This document shows positions 16,740 to 25,484 of a stretch of 64,000 bases of DNA, piece after piece. The notes under the pieces are model-generated. The model was not told where the DNA came from, made no database searches, and saw only the letters and a program-made list of their open reading frames with translations. The stretch's first letter is position 1, and every line of letters starts with the position of its first letter. Origin of the DNA: Streptomyces venezuelae (GTDB lineage Bacteria; Actinomycetota; Actinomycetes; Streptomycetales; Streptomycetaceae); assembly GCF_008642375.1 (NCBI RefSeq), contig NZ_CP029194.1, positions 5,192,501 to 5,256,500 on the forward strand, read 5' to 3'. The position numbers and the translations under genes are program-made.

Positions 16740-18343
16740 ACGGGCGTGTCATCGGCGGGCGTTACGAGCTCGCCACCGTCATCGGGCAGGGCGGCATGGG
16801 CCAGGTCTGGACGGCGTACGACGGCCGGCTCGACCGCCGGGTCGCGGTGAAGCTGCTGCACCCCGCCGGCATCGCCGGGCCCGCGACCGCCGCCGACGAG
16901 CTGCGGCGCCGCTTCGTGCGCGAGTGCCGGGTCACGGCGCAGGTCGACCACCCGGGCCTGGTCACCGTGCACGACGCCGGCAGCGACGGCGAGGACCTGT
17001 ACCTCGTCATGCAGTACGTGGAGGGCGCGGACCTCGCCGACCACCTCGCCGAGAACGACCCGTACCCCTGGGTGTGGGCCGTCTGCGTCGCCGCGCAGCT
17101 GTGCGCGGTGCTCGCCGCCGTGCACGCGGTGCCGATCGTGCACCGCGACCTCAAGCCGCGGAACGTGATGGTCCGTCCGGACGGCACGGTCACGGTCCTC
17201 GACCTGGGCGTCGCCTCCGTCCTCGACACGGACACCACCCGCCTCACCCACACCGGTTCCCCCATCGGCAGCCCGGCGTACATGGCGCCCGAGCAGGCCA
17301 TGGGCGGCGCCGTCGGCCCGTACACCGACCTGTACGCGCTCGGCGCCCTCCTCCACGAACTCCTCAGCGGGGACGTGCCGTTCTCCGGTTCGACCGCGCT
17401 CGGCGTGCTGCACCGGCACCTGTACGAACCGCCGCGCCCGATCCGCCAGCTGCGCCCCGAGGTCCCCGAGGCGCTCGAAGCGCTCGTGCTGCGCCTCCTG
17501 GCCAAGGACCCGCGCGACCGGCCGTCGGGCGCGCAGGAGGTGTACGAGCACCTCCTCCCGCTGCTGCCCGCGCGCGGCGCCCCGGCGGGGCCGATGGACC
17601 CGACCCGCCCGTTCCTGCGCCCGCACGCCCCTTGGCCGGACCGGAGCACGACGCAGTCTCCCCAGGCGCCCACGACCGCCCCCACTCCCGTACCCGTCCC
17701 CTTGCCCGTACAGCCGCCGTCGTCCCCGCCCGCCGATCCCCGGATGTACGCGACGACGCCCCCGCCTCCGACGGCGCCTCCCCGGCCCGATGTCGCCGCA
17801 GCGGTCGACGAGGTCAAGCGGCTGCTCGCCGAGGGCTCGCTGACGCAGGCCGTGGACATCCTCGGCGGCATCCTGCCCGCCGCCGCTGCGGAGCACGGCG
17901 AGGCCTCGCCGGTCGTCCGCATCCTGCGCAAGCAGTACGCGTCGACGCTGATGGACGACGGCCAGTACCGGCGCGCGCTGCCGGAGCTGCGCCGTCTCTC
18001 GGAGGACCGCGCCGCGGAGGCGGGCCCGGCGGACGCGCAGACGCTCCAGTTCCGGTACGACGCGGCCGTGTGCCTGGAGCAGCTGGGCGAAACGGCCGCC
18101 GCGCTCGCGGAGTTCCGCGCGGTCCTGCCGTTCTACGAGCAGGCCGCCGACCCGGCGCGGGCCTTCGACATCCGGCACCGGACGGGGCTGCTGCACCTGG
18201 CGACGGGGGAGCACGCGGCCGGACAGGCGGAACTCCAGCGGCTGTTGTTCGACGCGGAGCGCGCGTACGGCCCGTATCACCCGCTTCCGGTCGACTTGCG
18301 AAGGGCTTTGGACCGCCAGCGCCAGCTGGGCCCACGCCCCTGA
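16736..18343 (+). CDS. Serine/threonine protein kinase with TPR-like C terminus, no membrane segment
   Basis: 535 residues. Hanks-type kinase: Gly loop GQGGMGQVW (17-25), ATP Lys39 in VAVKLL, catalytic HRDLKPRN (136-143), DLG in place of DFG, and activation/P+1 motif GSPAYMAPEQ; the domain ends near 275. A Pro-rich linker (about 285-350) leads to a helical region of tetratricopeptide type (about 355-535; LAEFRAVLPFYEQAADPARAFDIRHRTGLLHL-like pattern). Most actinobacterial PknB-type kinases have a transmembrane helix after the linker; none is visible here, so the enzyme is probably cytosolic or held by the coupled membrane protein. Targets unknown. Confidence 0.93.
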   Translation: MNGRVIGGRYELATVIGQGGMGQVWTAYDGRLDRRVAVKLLHPAGIAGPATAADELRRRFVRECRVTAQVDHPGLVTVHDAGSDGEDLYLVMQYVEGADLADHLAENDPYPWVWAVCVAAQLCAVLAAVHAVPIVHRDLKPRNVMVRPDGTVTVLDLGVASVLDTDTTRLTHTGSPIGSPAYMAPEQAMGGAVGPYTDLYALGALLHELLSGDVPFSGSTALGVLHRHLYEPPRPIRQLRPEVPEALEALVLRLLAKDPRDRPSGAQEVYEHLLPLLPARGAPAGPMDPTRPFLRPHAPWPDRSTTQSPQAPTTAPTPVPVPLPVQPPSSPPADPRMYATTPPPPTAPPRPDVAAAVDEVKRLLAEGSLTQAVDILGGILPAAAAEHGEASPVVRILRKQYASTLMDDGQYRRALPELRRLSEDRAAEAGPADAQTLQFRYDAAVCLEQLGETAAALAEFRAVLPFYEQAADPARAFDIRHRTGLLHLATGEHAAGQAELQRLLFDAERAYGPYHPLPVDLRRALDRQRQLGPRP

Positions 18344-18486
18344 CGCGACCCCGGTGCGACCCTGACGGAGCGCCAGAATCACGACTCGGCATCTGATGGA
18401 GAAGTGGATCTTTCCTTTCCTTTTTGTCGGTTTTGGTGCATGTAACGTTCGCGTCTGATCATGTCCACGTCCTGCAAGGAATCCTC

Positions 18487-18885
18487 ATGACGACGCCGTC
18501 CGCGCCCCTCACCCCCGAGCAGCAGCCCGCCGCCTCCGGCGCCCCCGAGGCTCCCTCGAAGGGCAAGAAGATCCTCAAGAAGATCGGCGCCGTCCTCGTC
18601 GCGATCGTCGCCGTCCTCGCCTGGAAGTTCGGCGTCCCGTACCTCACGGGCGAGGCCCCGGTGCACGCCAAGGCGGGCGAGTGCGTCACGGTGACCGGTC
18701 CGGACAACGACCCGAAGGTCGACACCGTCGACTGCGCGGCCGGCAAGGCCGACACGTTCAAGGTCGTCAAGGTCGTCGAGGACACCTTCGACGTGAACAA
18801 GTGCGGCGAGGAGCTCTCGGCGCTCGCGCAGCAGCTCGAGACGATCAAGTTCGTGCTGTGCCTCGAAGAGATCGCCGCGAAGTAG
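18487..18885 (+). CDS. LppU/SCO3897-type membrane-anchored protein
   Basis: 132 residues. A Pro/Ala-rich cytoplasmic N terminus, a Lys-rich patch, one transmembrane helix (about 35-57) and a small external domain with four Cys (GECVTV, VDCAAGK, NKCGEE, VLCLEE). The pattern GECV...VDC...KVVKVV fits the LppU/SCO3897 family, probably with two disulfides. Function unknown. ATG 18487 follows TGCAAGGAATCCTC. The 143-bp gap before it holds a T-rich run (TTTCCTTTCCTTTTT, 18411-18425). A strong terminator follows the stop. Confidence 0.75.
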   Translation: MTTPSAPLTPEQQPAASGAPEAPSKGKKILKKIGAVLVAIVAVLAWKFGVPYLTGEAPVHAKAGECVTVTGPDNDPKVDTVDCAAGKADTFKVVKVVEDTFDVNKCGEELSALAQQLETIKFVLCLEEIAAK

Positions 18886-18904
18886 TACGGCGGACACGCG
18901 TACC

Positions 18905-18942
18905 GAGAAGGGCCGGAACCCCACGGGGTCCCGGCCCTTCTC
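18905..18942. terminator. Terminator after the LppU-like gene
   Basis: Long hairpin: GAGAAGGGCCGGAACCCC pairs with GGGGTCCCGGCCCTTCTC with one mismatch, followed by TCGCG. It begins about 20 bp after the stop codon. Confidence 0.85.
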
Positions 18943-18982
18943 GCGTCGTGGCCGGAATGCGGCGTGTCCCCGGGGATCCGCC

Positions 18983-19011
18983 TTGGTCCGCTCGTGGGCC
19001 GGGTCTACCGT
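18983..19011 (+). promoter_or_regulatory. Promoter of the VOC gene, leaderless
   Basis: TTGGTC (18983-18988), 17-bp spacer, TACCGT (19006-19011), then seven bases to ATG 19019. Confidence 0.6.
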
Positions 19012-19018
19012 CGGCCGG

Positions 19019-19414
19019 ATGGCACATCCCTCAGATGCGATCCAGCTGAACCACACCATCGTCCGCGCCTACGACCGCTCCCTCTCCGCGCACTTCCTCG
19101 CGGACATCCTGGGCCTGGAGGTCGGCACCCCCCTCGGGCCGTTCCTCCCCGTCGACCTCTCCAACGGCGTGACCCTCGACTATTACGAGTGGAAGGAATC
19201 CCCGGTCCAGTCGCAGCACTTCGCGTTCCTCGTGCCCGAGGAGAGCTTCGACGCGATGATCGGGCGCCTGGAGGCGGCCGGCGTGACGTACTACGCCGAC
19301 CCCGGCCACACCGAGCCGGGCAAGGTGAACCGGCTCTTCGGCGGCCGGGGCGCGTACTTCGACGATCCGGACGGACACAACATGGAGATCATGACCACGC
19401 CCTACCTGCGCTGA
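19019..19414 (+). CDS. Glyoxalase/VOC-fold protein
   Basis: 131 residues, a normal single VOC unit pair. It begins LNHTIVRAYDRSLSAHFLADILGLE, the typical first beta-alpha-beta, and ends with FDDPDGHNMEIMTTPY, the last strand with the metal-binding Glu (NMEIMT). His in LNHT and QHFAF can supply further metal ligands. The family includes dioxygenases, glyoxalase I and resistance proteins; substrate cannot be told. A promoter with TACCGT seven bases before the ATG indicates a leaderless message. No link to neighbours. Confidence 0.85.
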   Translation: MAHPSDAIQLNHTIVRAYDRSLSAHFLADILGLEVGTPLGPFLPVDLSNGVTLDYYEWKESPVQSQHFAFLVPEESFDAMIGRLEAAGVTYYADPGHTEPGKVNRLFGGRGAYFDDPDGHNMEIMTTPYLR

Positions 19415-19459
19415 CGCCGTCGGGGCGCGACGCGGAGCGGACCGCCGCGCGACCGGACG

Positions 19460-19849
19460 CTAGACGGGGTGGTGGCGGCCCCAGAAGCGGTTCACGAGCG
19501 GCGCCGCGATCCCGGTCGCCCACAGCAGCGCGGCGGCCACCCAGTGCCTCGGTTCCTGCCCCAGTGACAGCACGGCGACGACACCCGCCCCGGCGCCCAG
19601 GCTCAGGCTCATGGAGGGCCACCAGGCCGCGCGGCGCAGGAGCCCGGGCGTGGAGTAGACGGAGACGATGAACCCCGCGAGCAGGGCGATCTCGTACCCC
19701 CAGCCGCCCTCGGGCAGGCCGTAGTAGTTCGCGCCCCTCCCGTTGCTGCCCTGATGCTCGAACCCCAGATGGACCGCGCCCGCCACACCCCAGCAGAACG
19801 CGACCGCGCCCACGGCGCCGATCCCTGCCCGCCACCCCTGACTGATCAT
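19460..19849 (-). CDS. Small four-helix membrane protein, unknown function
   Basis: 129 residues with four hydrophobic segments (about 9-27, 47-65, 72-92, 98-117) and a short basic C terminus (NRFWGRHHPV). A loop between helices 1 and 2 carries Gly, Asn and Tyr (HQGSNGRGANYYGLPEGGWG). No family recognised. ATG 19849 is chosen; a GTG at 19873 is also in frame. It faces the VOC gene tail to tail, with 45 bp and no clear hairpin between, and lies head to head with the DUF2625 gene. Confidence 0.65.
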   Translation of the reverse strand: MISQGWRAGIGAVGAVAFCWGVAGAVHLGFEHQGSNGRGANYYGLPEGGWGYEIALLAGFIVSVYSTPGLLRRAAWWPSMSLSLGAGAGVVAVLSLGQEPRHWVAAALLWATGIAAPLVNRFWGRHHPV

Positions 19850-19943
19850 CCGCCGGATGCTACAGCCGCTCACCAGTTCGGTGGGTGACTTCGTTCCGAA
19901 GCGGGGATGCCGCCTCGGTCCGCATGCGTGCGAGCATGCTGCG

Positions 19944-20672
19944 GTGCGTGAACTGAGCGAGTTGATCGAGGTCGAGGATCCGGCGTGGCCGGTGCTCGGT
20001 GCCGAGTTGCGGGGCGCGGCCGTGCCCGTCGAGGTGCTGGACGCCGATCCGGAGCGTGGGGCCGCCGCGCTGGTGCAGACGCAGGTGACCGTGCGGTCGT
20101 TCCTCGGGGCGTTCCTGCTGCGCAGTGGCGGGGCGTTCGTCGACGACGGCTGGCTCCGGGTGTACGGCAGCCCGCCCGCCGACAACTCCCGGAGGCTGCC
20201 CTCCCTCGCGCGGGTCAACAGCTACCCGCCGCTGACCGTCCCCGACTGGCTGCCGCGGGCCGGGCTCGTCGTCGCCCACGACGTCCTGGGCGGGACGTTC
20301 GTCGTCCAGGGCGGGCCCGCCGACGAGGCCGGGCTGCCGGGACAGCCCGCGGAAGTGGTCTACTTCGCGCCGGACTCGCTCCGGTGGGAGGCGCTGGGTG
20401 CCGGATACGGGGCCTGGCTGTCGTGGATGCTCGCGGGCGGCACCGAGGAGTTCTACGAGAACCTCCGCTGGCCCGGCTGGCGCGACGAGGTCCGTGACCT
20501 GGACGGCGACCGGGGGCTCACCCTCCACCCGCCGCTGTGGTCCGCCGAGGCGCACCAGGACCTGGGGGCCACGAGCCGGCGCGTCGTGACGATGGCCGAG
20601 CTGCTGGAGCTGGAGCGGGAGACGAGCACGCAGTTCGACGAGGTCGACCCCGGCTCGCTGGGGGCGCTGTGA
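19944..20672 (+). CDS. DUF2625-family protein
   Basis: 242 residues, soluble. The N terminus RELSELIEVEDPAWPVL and the core GGAFVDDGWLRVYGSP, then GLVVAHDVLGGTFVVQGG, YFAPDSLRWEALG and FYENLRWPGWRDEV, fit DUF2625, a family distantly like SUKH/SMI1 immunity-type folds in layout. Function unknown. GTG 19944 is the only start that matches the family's N terminus. Its TGA overlaps the GTG of the following acetyltransferase gene (GTGA), so the two are translated together. Confidence 0.8.
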   Translation: MRELSELIEVEDPAWPVLGAELRGAAVPVEVLDADPERGAAALVQTQVTVRSFLGAFLLRSGGAFVDDGWLRVYGSPPADNSRRLPSLARVNSYPPLTVPDWLPRAGLVVAHDVLGGTFVVQGGPADEAGLPGQPAEVVYFAPDSLRWEALGAGYGAWLSWMLAGGTEEFYENLRWPGWRDEVRDLDGDRGLTLHPPLWSAEAHQDLGATSRRVVTMAELLELERETSTQFDEVDPGSLGAL

Positions 20673-21169
20673 GCGGGATGACCGTACGGACCGGGCGGCT
20701 CGACCTCGTACCGCTCGACGTCGCGCACGCCGAGGAGATGGCCGGCGTCCTGGCCGATCCCGCCCTGCACGCCTTCATCGGGGGAGCCCCGCTCACCGCG
20801 CCCGAACTGCGCGCCCGGTACGAGCGGTTGGCCACCGGGTCGCCGGACCCCTCCGTGGTCTGGTGCAACTGGGTCGTGCGGCTGCGCGACGAGGACCGGC
20901 TCACCGGGGCCGTGCAGGCCACCGTCACCGACGGCGGGCGGGTCGCGGAGGTCGCCTGGGTCGTCGGCACCGACTGGCAGGGGCGCGGGATCGCCCGCGA
21001 GGCCGCCCAGGGGCTGGTCGGCCTGCTCGTCGCCCAGGGCGTACGGACGGTCCTCGCGCACGTCCACCCCGAGCACACGGCCTCCGCCGCCGTCGCCCGC
21101 GCGGCCGGACTCGCCCCGACCGGGGAGGAGCAGGACGGGGAGATCCGCTGGCGTCTGGACAGGCCCTAA
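20669..21169 (+). CDS. GNAT N-acetyltransferase (RimJ/RimL-like)
   Basis: 166 residues. Starts with RTGRLDLVPLDVAHAEEMAGVL, typical of RimJ/RimL-type enzymes, and holds the acetyl-CoA loop WQGRGIAREA near residue 105 followed by the helix QGLVGLLVAQGV and the strand VLAHVHPEHTASAAVARAAGL. Acceptor may be a protein N terminus or a small amine. It is translationally coupled to the DUF2625 gene; an in-frame ATG at 20678 is an alternative start. Its stop overlaps the stop of the convergent Sel1 gene by four bases (CTAA). Confidence 0.88.
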   Translation: MSGMTVRTGRLDLVPLDVAHAEEMAGVLADPALHAFIGGAPLTAPELRARYERLATGSPDPSVVWCNWVVRLRDEDRLTGAVQATVTDGGRVAEVAWVVGTDWQGRGIAREAAQGLVGLLVAQGVRTVLAHVHPEHTASAAVARAAGLAPTGEEQDGEIRWRLDRP

Positions 21170-21960
21170 GACCCCCACACCGTTGCGATGACGGCGTCGG
21201 CCGTGGCCGGGTCGCCCGCCAGGCGGCCCGCCTCGCGGACCTCGTCCGCGTCCAGGGCCCCGGACTTCGCCAGTTCGATCGCCTCGTGGACGCCGTCGCC
21301 CTCGCCGTGCGCGAGCATGACGAGGAACCAGCGCACCGCCTGCACCGGGTCCGGCTCGGTGCCGAAGCCGTCGCGGTACCAGCAGGCGGCGGCGTGCATC
21401 GCGCCCGTGTGGCCGCGCTCGGCCGCCCACAGGTACCAGGTCAGCGCCTCCTCGTCGCGGTCCAGCTCCGACAGCCGGTCGGCGAGCAGGGCGCCGGCGA
21501 GGTCGATCCCCTCGCGGGTGGCCCTCTCCAGGAGGAGCCGGGCCTCGTCGAAGTCGTCGACGAGCTGGGCGAGGTTGAGGCAGGCGTACGCGTCCCCCGC
21601 CTCCGCCGCCGCCCGGAACAGTTCGGCGGCGTGCTCGTGGTCCTCCGGGACGCCGATCCCTTCGAGCAGCATGTACCCGTAGGTGCGCTGCCCGGCCGGG
21701 TCCCCGGCGCCGGCCGCCGCCCGGGCGTACCGCACGGCGTCGGGCAGGGCCGACTCGTCGAAGTACTCCAGATAGATCCCGGCCAGCAGCGCGGCCGCCT
21801 CCGCCGACCCGGCGTCGGCCAGCGGCACGAGGCCGACGGTCACCTGCGTCGCGAGCTCGGCGCCCTCCGCGCTGCCCTCCATGGCGGCCCGCACGAACGC
21901 GTGCCCGGCCGCCACCCACTCCCCGGCCTCGGCGGCCTTCCGTCCCTCGTCCAGATGCAT
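21166..21960 (-). CDS. Sel1-repeat (TPR-like) protein
   Basis: 264 residues made of about six Sel1-like repeats of 36 residues, each with the pattern A-x-x-x-L/Y-G-x-x-x-x-x-G-x-x-x-x-x-x-x-A-x-x-x-F/W-x-x-A-A-x-x-G, for example GYMLLEGIGVPEDHEHAAEL and CWYRDGFGTEPDPVQAVRWF. Such solenoids act as protein-protein adaptors. No signal peptide or membrane helix. It lies 9 bp downstream in the leftward direction of the YfhO gene and could be expressed with it. Partner unknown. Confidence 0.85.
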   Translation of the reverse strand: MHLDEGRKAAEAGEWVAAGHAFVRAAMEGSAEGAELATQVTVGLVPLADAGSAEAAALLAGIYLEYFDESALPDAVRYARAAAGAGDPAGQRTYGYMLLEGIGVPEDHEHAAELFRAAAEAGDAYACLNLAQLVDDFDEARLLLERATREGIDLAGALLADRLSELDRDEEALTWYLWAAERGHTGAMHAAACWYRDGFGTEPDPVQAVRWFLVMLAHGEGDGVHEAIELAKSGALDADEVREAGRLAGDPATADAVIATVWGS

Positions 21961-21969
21961 GCGACGACC

Positions 21970-24282
21970 TTAAGGCCGGTCCCGGGAACGCCTGATGGCG
22001 GAGGTCAGGCGCGAGAGCGCCAGCGCCACCAGAGCGCCCGCTCCCACCGCAAGACCGGCCCGCAGACCCGGCGGGCGGAAGGCGCAGTCGACGGTGCCGG
22101 AGGCGGGCGCCGGGAGGGCGAGGAGGCCGCCGTACGAGGTCGTGGGGGAGTTTGCGCAGGTCCAGCCGGCGATGTGCGGGGCCGCTACGACGACGGTTCC
22201 CGGCCGGCCCGCCGGGAGGGCCGCCCTGATGCCGTCGGGCGCGGCACGGACCGCCGTGGCCGCCTCGGCGCGCAGCGACGTCACCGCCTCCCGCAGCCGC
22301 GCGTGGTCCAGGCAGCCGATCTCGCCGCGTCCGCCGCCCGGCACCTCCACCCTCGTGCCCGCCGTCCGCTGGACCCCCAGCGACGTCATGGCCGCGCTGC
22401 GCTTCGGCCGGCCGCCCAGGAGGGCCGCCGTGCTCGCGCCCAGCCGGGCCCGGCCCGTGGCGTCGGGCGCCCACAGGAAGACCTCGGTGCCGACCGGGCA
22501 GGCGCCCGCGCGCGCGGCCTCGTACACCCGGGAGCCCAGCAGGAGTTCCTGGTTGCGGAAGGGCGACGGGCCGTAGACCGGCGGCGGGCCCGGCGGGCGC
22601 ACGCTCACGAGCGGCAGGTACGTCTCCGTACGCTCCACCGATCCGTCCCGCCACCGCGCCCCCACCCCGAACACCGCGTCCGTCACCGGGTTGTCCAGGC
22701 TCAGCAGGTTCCGGCCCCGCGAGGTCCAGCCGCCGCCGAGCGCCGTCAGCGTCTCCGTGAGGACCGCCGGGGTGTGGCTGCTGTAGTACGCGGCGCCCTG
22801 ACCGCCCAGGAGCAGCGGATCGTTGCCCGCGACCCGGGGCAGCCCCGTGTCCGTGCGGTACGCGGGCCAGCCGTCGGCCGCCGCCAGGGCCGCCGCCCGG
22901 CGCTGCTGCTCCGCGCCCAGCGGCGGGTAGTCGTCGAGCCGGGCCGCCCGCTCCCGGTCCGCGTGGGCCGCCGTCGCCGCCGCCTGCCCGAGCAGCGTGC
23001 CCGTGACCAGGAGCGCGGCCAGGATCCCGTACCGGCCCCGGCGGGGGAGGAGGAGCGCGCCCGCCACCGCCGCGAGGCCCGCGCCCGCGAGGAGCAGCGC
23101 CGTGGGGGTGAGGATGCGGCTCGGCAGCGCCCCGGCCGCGAGGGCGAGGACGACCGCCGCCCCCGCCGCCAGTGACCGCCGGTCCGGGAGCCTGTGGGAG
23201 ACGGCCGTCCAGGCGGCGAGGACGAGGACGCCGGAGAAGACGAACGTCTGCCGGTACGGGCTGCCGTTCGGCGTGGCGAAGACATGCCAGACGAGATGGG
23301 CCGGCCCCCACTGCATCGAGAGCGCGACCGCCACGCACAGGCCCGCCCACAGCCACCGCACCCGGCCCGGGAGGTCCCTGCGGAAGAGGAGCGTGGCCGC
23401 GAGCAGCGGCACCGCCGTGCTGACGAAGGCCGCCGGGGTGGCGAAGCTGTACGTCGCCGGGAGGAGCCGGGCGAGGACGTCCGTACCGGCCGCCGGGTCG
23501 AACTCCCTGACCACCCCGGGGTACGCGTGGCGCGACCCGAGGAAGACGGGGACGAGGACGGGGGCGGCGAGACCGATGCCGAGCGAGGTCGTCAGCGCCG
23601 CCCGCACCACCGGACGCGCACGGACGCCGTCCGTCGTCGCCAGGCGGACCAGGAGCACGAGGGCCGCGCCGAGCGTCGCCATGTACGCCGTGTAGAAGTT
23701 CGCCAGCCAGCACACCGCCACCACCGCAGGCCCCAGGAGCGGCCTGCGGCCCTCCCGTACCCACTCGCCGACCAGGCAGAGCAGCGGGAAGGCGATCAGG
23801 CCGTCCAGCCACATCGGGTTGTACGTGCCCTCCGCGAGCGACCAGCCGCACAGCGCGTACGCGGCGCCCAGGACCGCCGCCCACCACCACACGCCGCCCG
23901 GCCCGGTCCGCCGCAGCAGGAACGTCATCGCCGCCGCCGCGACCGCCGTCTTCAGGACGGTGATCCCGTACACCGCGTACTCGATGTCCGCGCGTGGGAG
24001 GAGCGCCACGAGCGGGGCGAAGGGGCTCGACAGGTAGGTGCCGTAGTCGGGGAGGAAGCTCGTGCCCCAGCCCGCCCGCCAGTCGAGCAGCAGCCCGCCG
24101 TCCGCGCGGCCCCGCAGCAGGTCCCAGAGGTGCGCGTGGAACGGCACGAACTGGTTCGCGAGGTCGTTGACGGCCCGGTGGCGCGGCCCGAAGGGGAAGA
24201 CCCGGGCCACGGCGTCGCCGGCGCAGACGGCTGCCGTGGCGAGGAGGGCGGAGAGCGACAGGGAGCGCAGGGCGTTCGGCAT
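21970..24282 (-). CDS. YfhO-family multi-pass membrane protein (glycosyltransferase-like)
   Basis: 770 residues. About 12 hydrophobic helices in the first 450 residues, an external domain of about 270 residues with many Arg/Gly/Pro turns, and one last helix near the C terminus (AGLAVGAGALVALAL). The layout and the early DLANQFVPFHAHLWDLLRG and FLPDYGTYLSSPFAPL motifs fit the YfhO family (GT-C-like enzymes). In Bacillus, YfhO works with the GT2 enzyme CsbB to add GlcNAc to lipoteichoic acid. Here the head-to-head neighbour at 24400 is a CsbB/GtrB-like GT2. ATG 24282 is chosen because it precedes the first helix directly. Confidence 0.88.
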   Translation of the reverse strand: MPNALRSLSLSALLATAAVCAGDAVARVFPFGPRHRAVNDLANQFVPFHAHLWDLLRGRADGGLLLDWRAGWGTSFLPDYGTYLSSPFAPLVALLPRADIEYAVYGITVLKTAVAAAAMTFLLRRTGPGGVWWWAAVLGAAYALCGWSLAEGTYNPMWLDGLIAFPLLCLVGEWVREGRRPLLGPAVVAVCWLANFYTAYMATLGAALVLLVRLATTDGVRARPVVRAALTTSLGIGLAAPVLVPVFLGSRHAYPGVVREFDPAAGTDVLARLLPATYSFATPAAFVSTAVPLLAATLLFRRDLPGRVRWLWAGLCVAVALSMQWGPAHLVWHVFATPNGSPYRQTFVFSGVLVLAAWTAVSHRLPDRRSLAAGAAVVLALAAGALPSRILTPTALLLAGAGLAAVAGALLLPRRGRYGILAALLVTGTLLGQAAATAAHADRERAARLDDYPPLGAEQQRRAAALAAADGWPAYRTDTGLPRVAGNDPLLLGGQGAAYYSSHTPAVLTETLTALGGGWTSRGRNLLSLDNPVTDAVFGVGARWRDGSVERTETYLPLVSVRPPGPPPVYGPSPFRNQELLLGSRVYEAARAGACPVGTEVFLWAPDATGRARLGASTAALLGGRPKRSAAMTSLGVQRTAGTRVEVPGGGRGEIGCLDHARLREAVTSLRAEAATAVRAAPDGIRAALPAGRPGTVVVAAPHIAGWTCANSPTTSYGGLLALPAPASGTVDCAFRPPGLRAGLAVGAGALVALALSRLTSAIRRSRDRP

Positions 24283-24399
24283 GACGGATCGAATATGCCA
24301 GCGAGTCCCCGGGAAGGGCCGGGCCCGGCAGGCCAGTTCACGCAATCGTCGCCTGCCCGCCACCCACCCGGACCGGCCGGGTCACCGGGCTCCGTTGTC

Positions 24400-25404
24400 G
24401 TGGTCCGCGTGCTGCTCTCGATCGTGGTCCCGTGCTTCAACGAGGATGACGTCCTCACCCGCTTCCATGCCCGCGTGACCGAGGAATTCTCCCGCCTCGA
24501 CGGGGAGTTCGAGCTGGTCTACGTGGACGACGGGAGCCGGGACCGGACCCTCCCGCTCCTCCAGGAGCTGGCCGCCGCCGACCCCGGCCGCGTCCGCTAC
24601 GTCTCCTTCAGCCGCAACTTCGGCAAGGAGGCCGCGATGCTCGCCGGGCTCCGGCACGCCGCCGGGGACGCCGTCGTCATCATGGACGCCGACCTCCAGC
24701 ACCCGCCCGAGCTCGTGCACCGCATGGTCGCCCTGCACGCCGAGGGGTACGACCAGGTCGTCGCCCGCCGCACCCGCGAGGGCGACCGGGTCACCCGCAC
24801 CCTGACCGCCCGCCTCTACTACCGGGCGATCAACCGGCTCGTGGACGTCGAGCTCGTCGACGGCGTAGGCGACTTCCGGCTGCTGTCCCGCCGTACCGTC
24901 GACGCGCTCCTCGGCCTCGGCGAGTACAACCGCTTCTCCAAGGGCCTCTTCGCCTGGGTCGGCTTCCGCACCACGACCTTCTCCTACGAGAACGCCGTGC
25001 GTGAGGAGGGCCGCTCCAAGTGGACCTTCGGCAAGCTCCTCAACTACGGGCTCGACGGTCTCCTCTCCTTCAACAACAAGCCGCTCCGGGCCGCCGTCTA
25101 CCTCGGCCTGATCCTCGTCTCCCTCGCCTCGGTCTACGCCGCCTGGATCGTCGTCGACGCCCTGGCCAGCGGCGTCGACACACCCGGCTACGTCACGCTC
25201 CTCGTCGCCGTCACCGCGCTCGCCGGCGTTCAGATGGTGATGGTGGGACTCATCGGCGAGTACGTCGGCCGCATCTACTACGAGGTGAAGCGACGCCCCC
25301 ACTACCTGGTGCAGGAGACGGAGACGGGGCAGGAGGACAGGGGGATGCGGGCCGACACCAGGCGGTCCCGTGACTCGTTGTGGGAAACAGTCGCTCCGAA
25401 GTAG
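24400..25404 (+). CDS. GT2 polyprenyl-phosphate glycosyltransferase (GtrB/CsbB/DPM1-like)
   Basis: 334 residues. N-terminal GT-A domain: LLSIVVPCFNEDD, then FELVYVDDGSRDRT, and the metal-binding DADLQHPPE, all typical of GtrB/DPM1-type enzymes that move a sugar from a nucleotide to polyprenyl phosphate. Two C-terminal transmembrane helices (about 230-258 and 265-290) end in EYVGRIYYEVKRRPHYLV, the family hallmark. Probable role: make a lipid-linked sugar that the divergent YfhO protein uses outside. No ribosome site is clear; GTG 24400 and GTG 24409 are both possible. The last 30 residues are charged and divergent. Confidence 0.9.
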   Translation: MVRVLLSIVVPCFNEDDVLTRFHARVTEEFSRLDGEFELVYVDDGSRDRTLPLLQELAAADPGRVRYVSFSRNFGKEAAMLAGLRHAAGDAVVIMDADLQHPPELVHRMVALHAEGYDQVVARRTREGDRVTRTLTARLYYRAINRLVDVELVDGVGDFRLLSRRTVDALLGLGEYNRFSKGLFAWVGFRTTTFSYENAVREEGRSKWTFGKLLNYGLDGLLSFNNKPLRAAVYLGLILVSLASVYAAWIVVDALASGVDTPGYVTLLVAVTALAGVQMVMVGLIGEYVGRIYYEVKRRPHYLVQETETGQEDRGMRADTRRSRDSLWETVAPK

Positions 25405-25484
25405 TGGCTACGGCCCCGGCGACTCCCTACCATCGATCACCGCAAGGTCGTTCAACTGACGCACGACCCGCCCGGGAGGCTCCT

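Noticed and set aside
20453..23890. 1145-codon minus-strand frame over the Sel1 and YfhO genes
   Set aside because: It overlaps two well supported genes on the same strand in another frame and has low-complexity Gly/Arg content.
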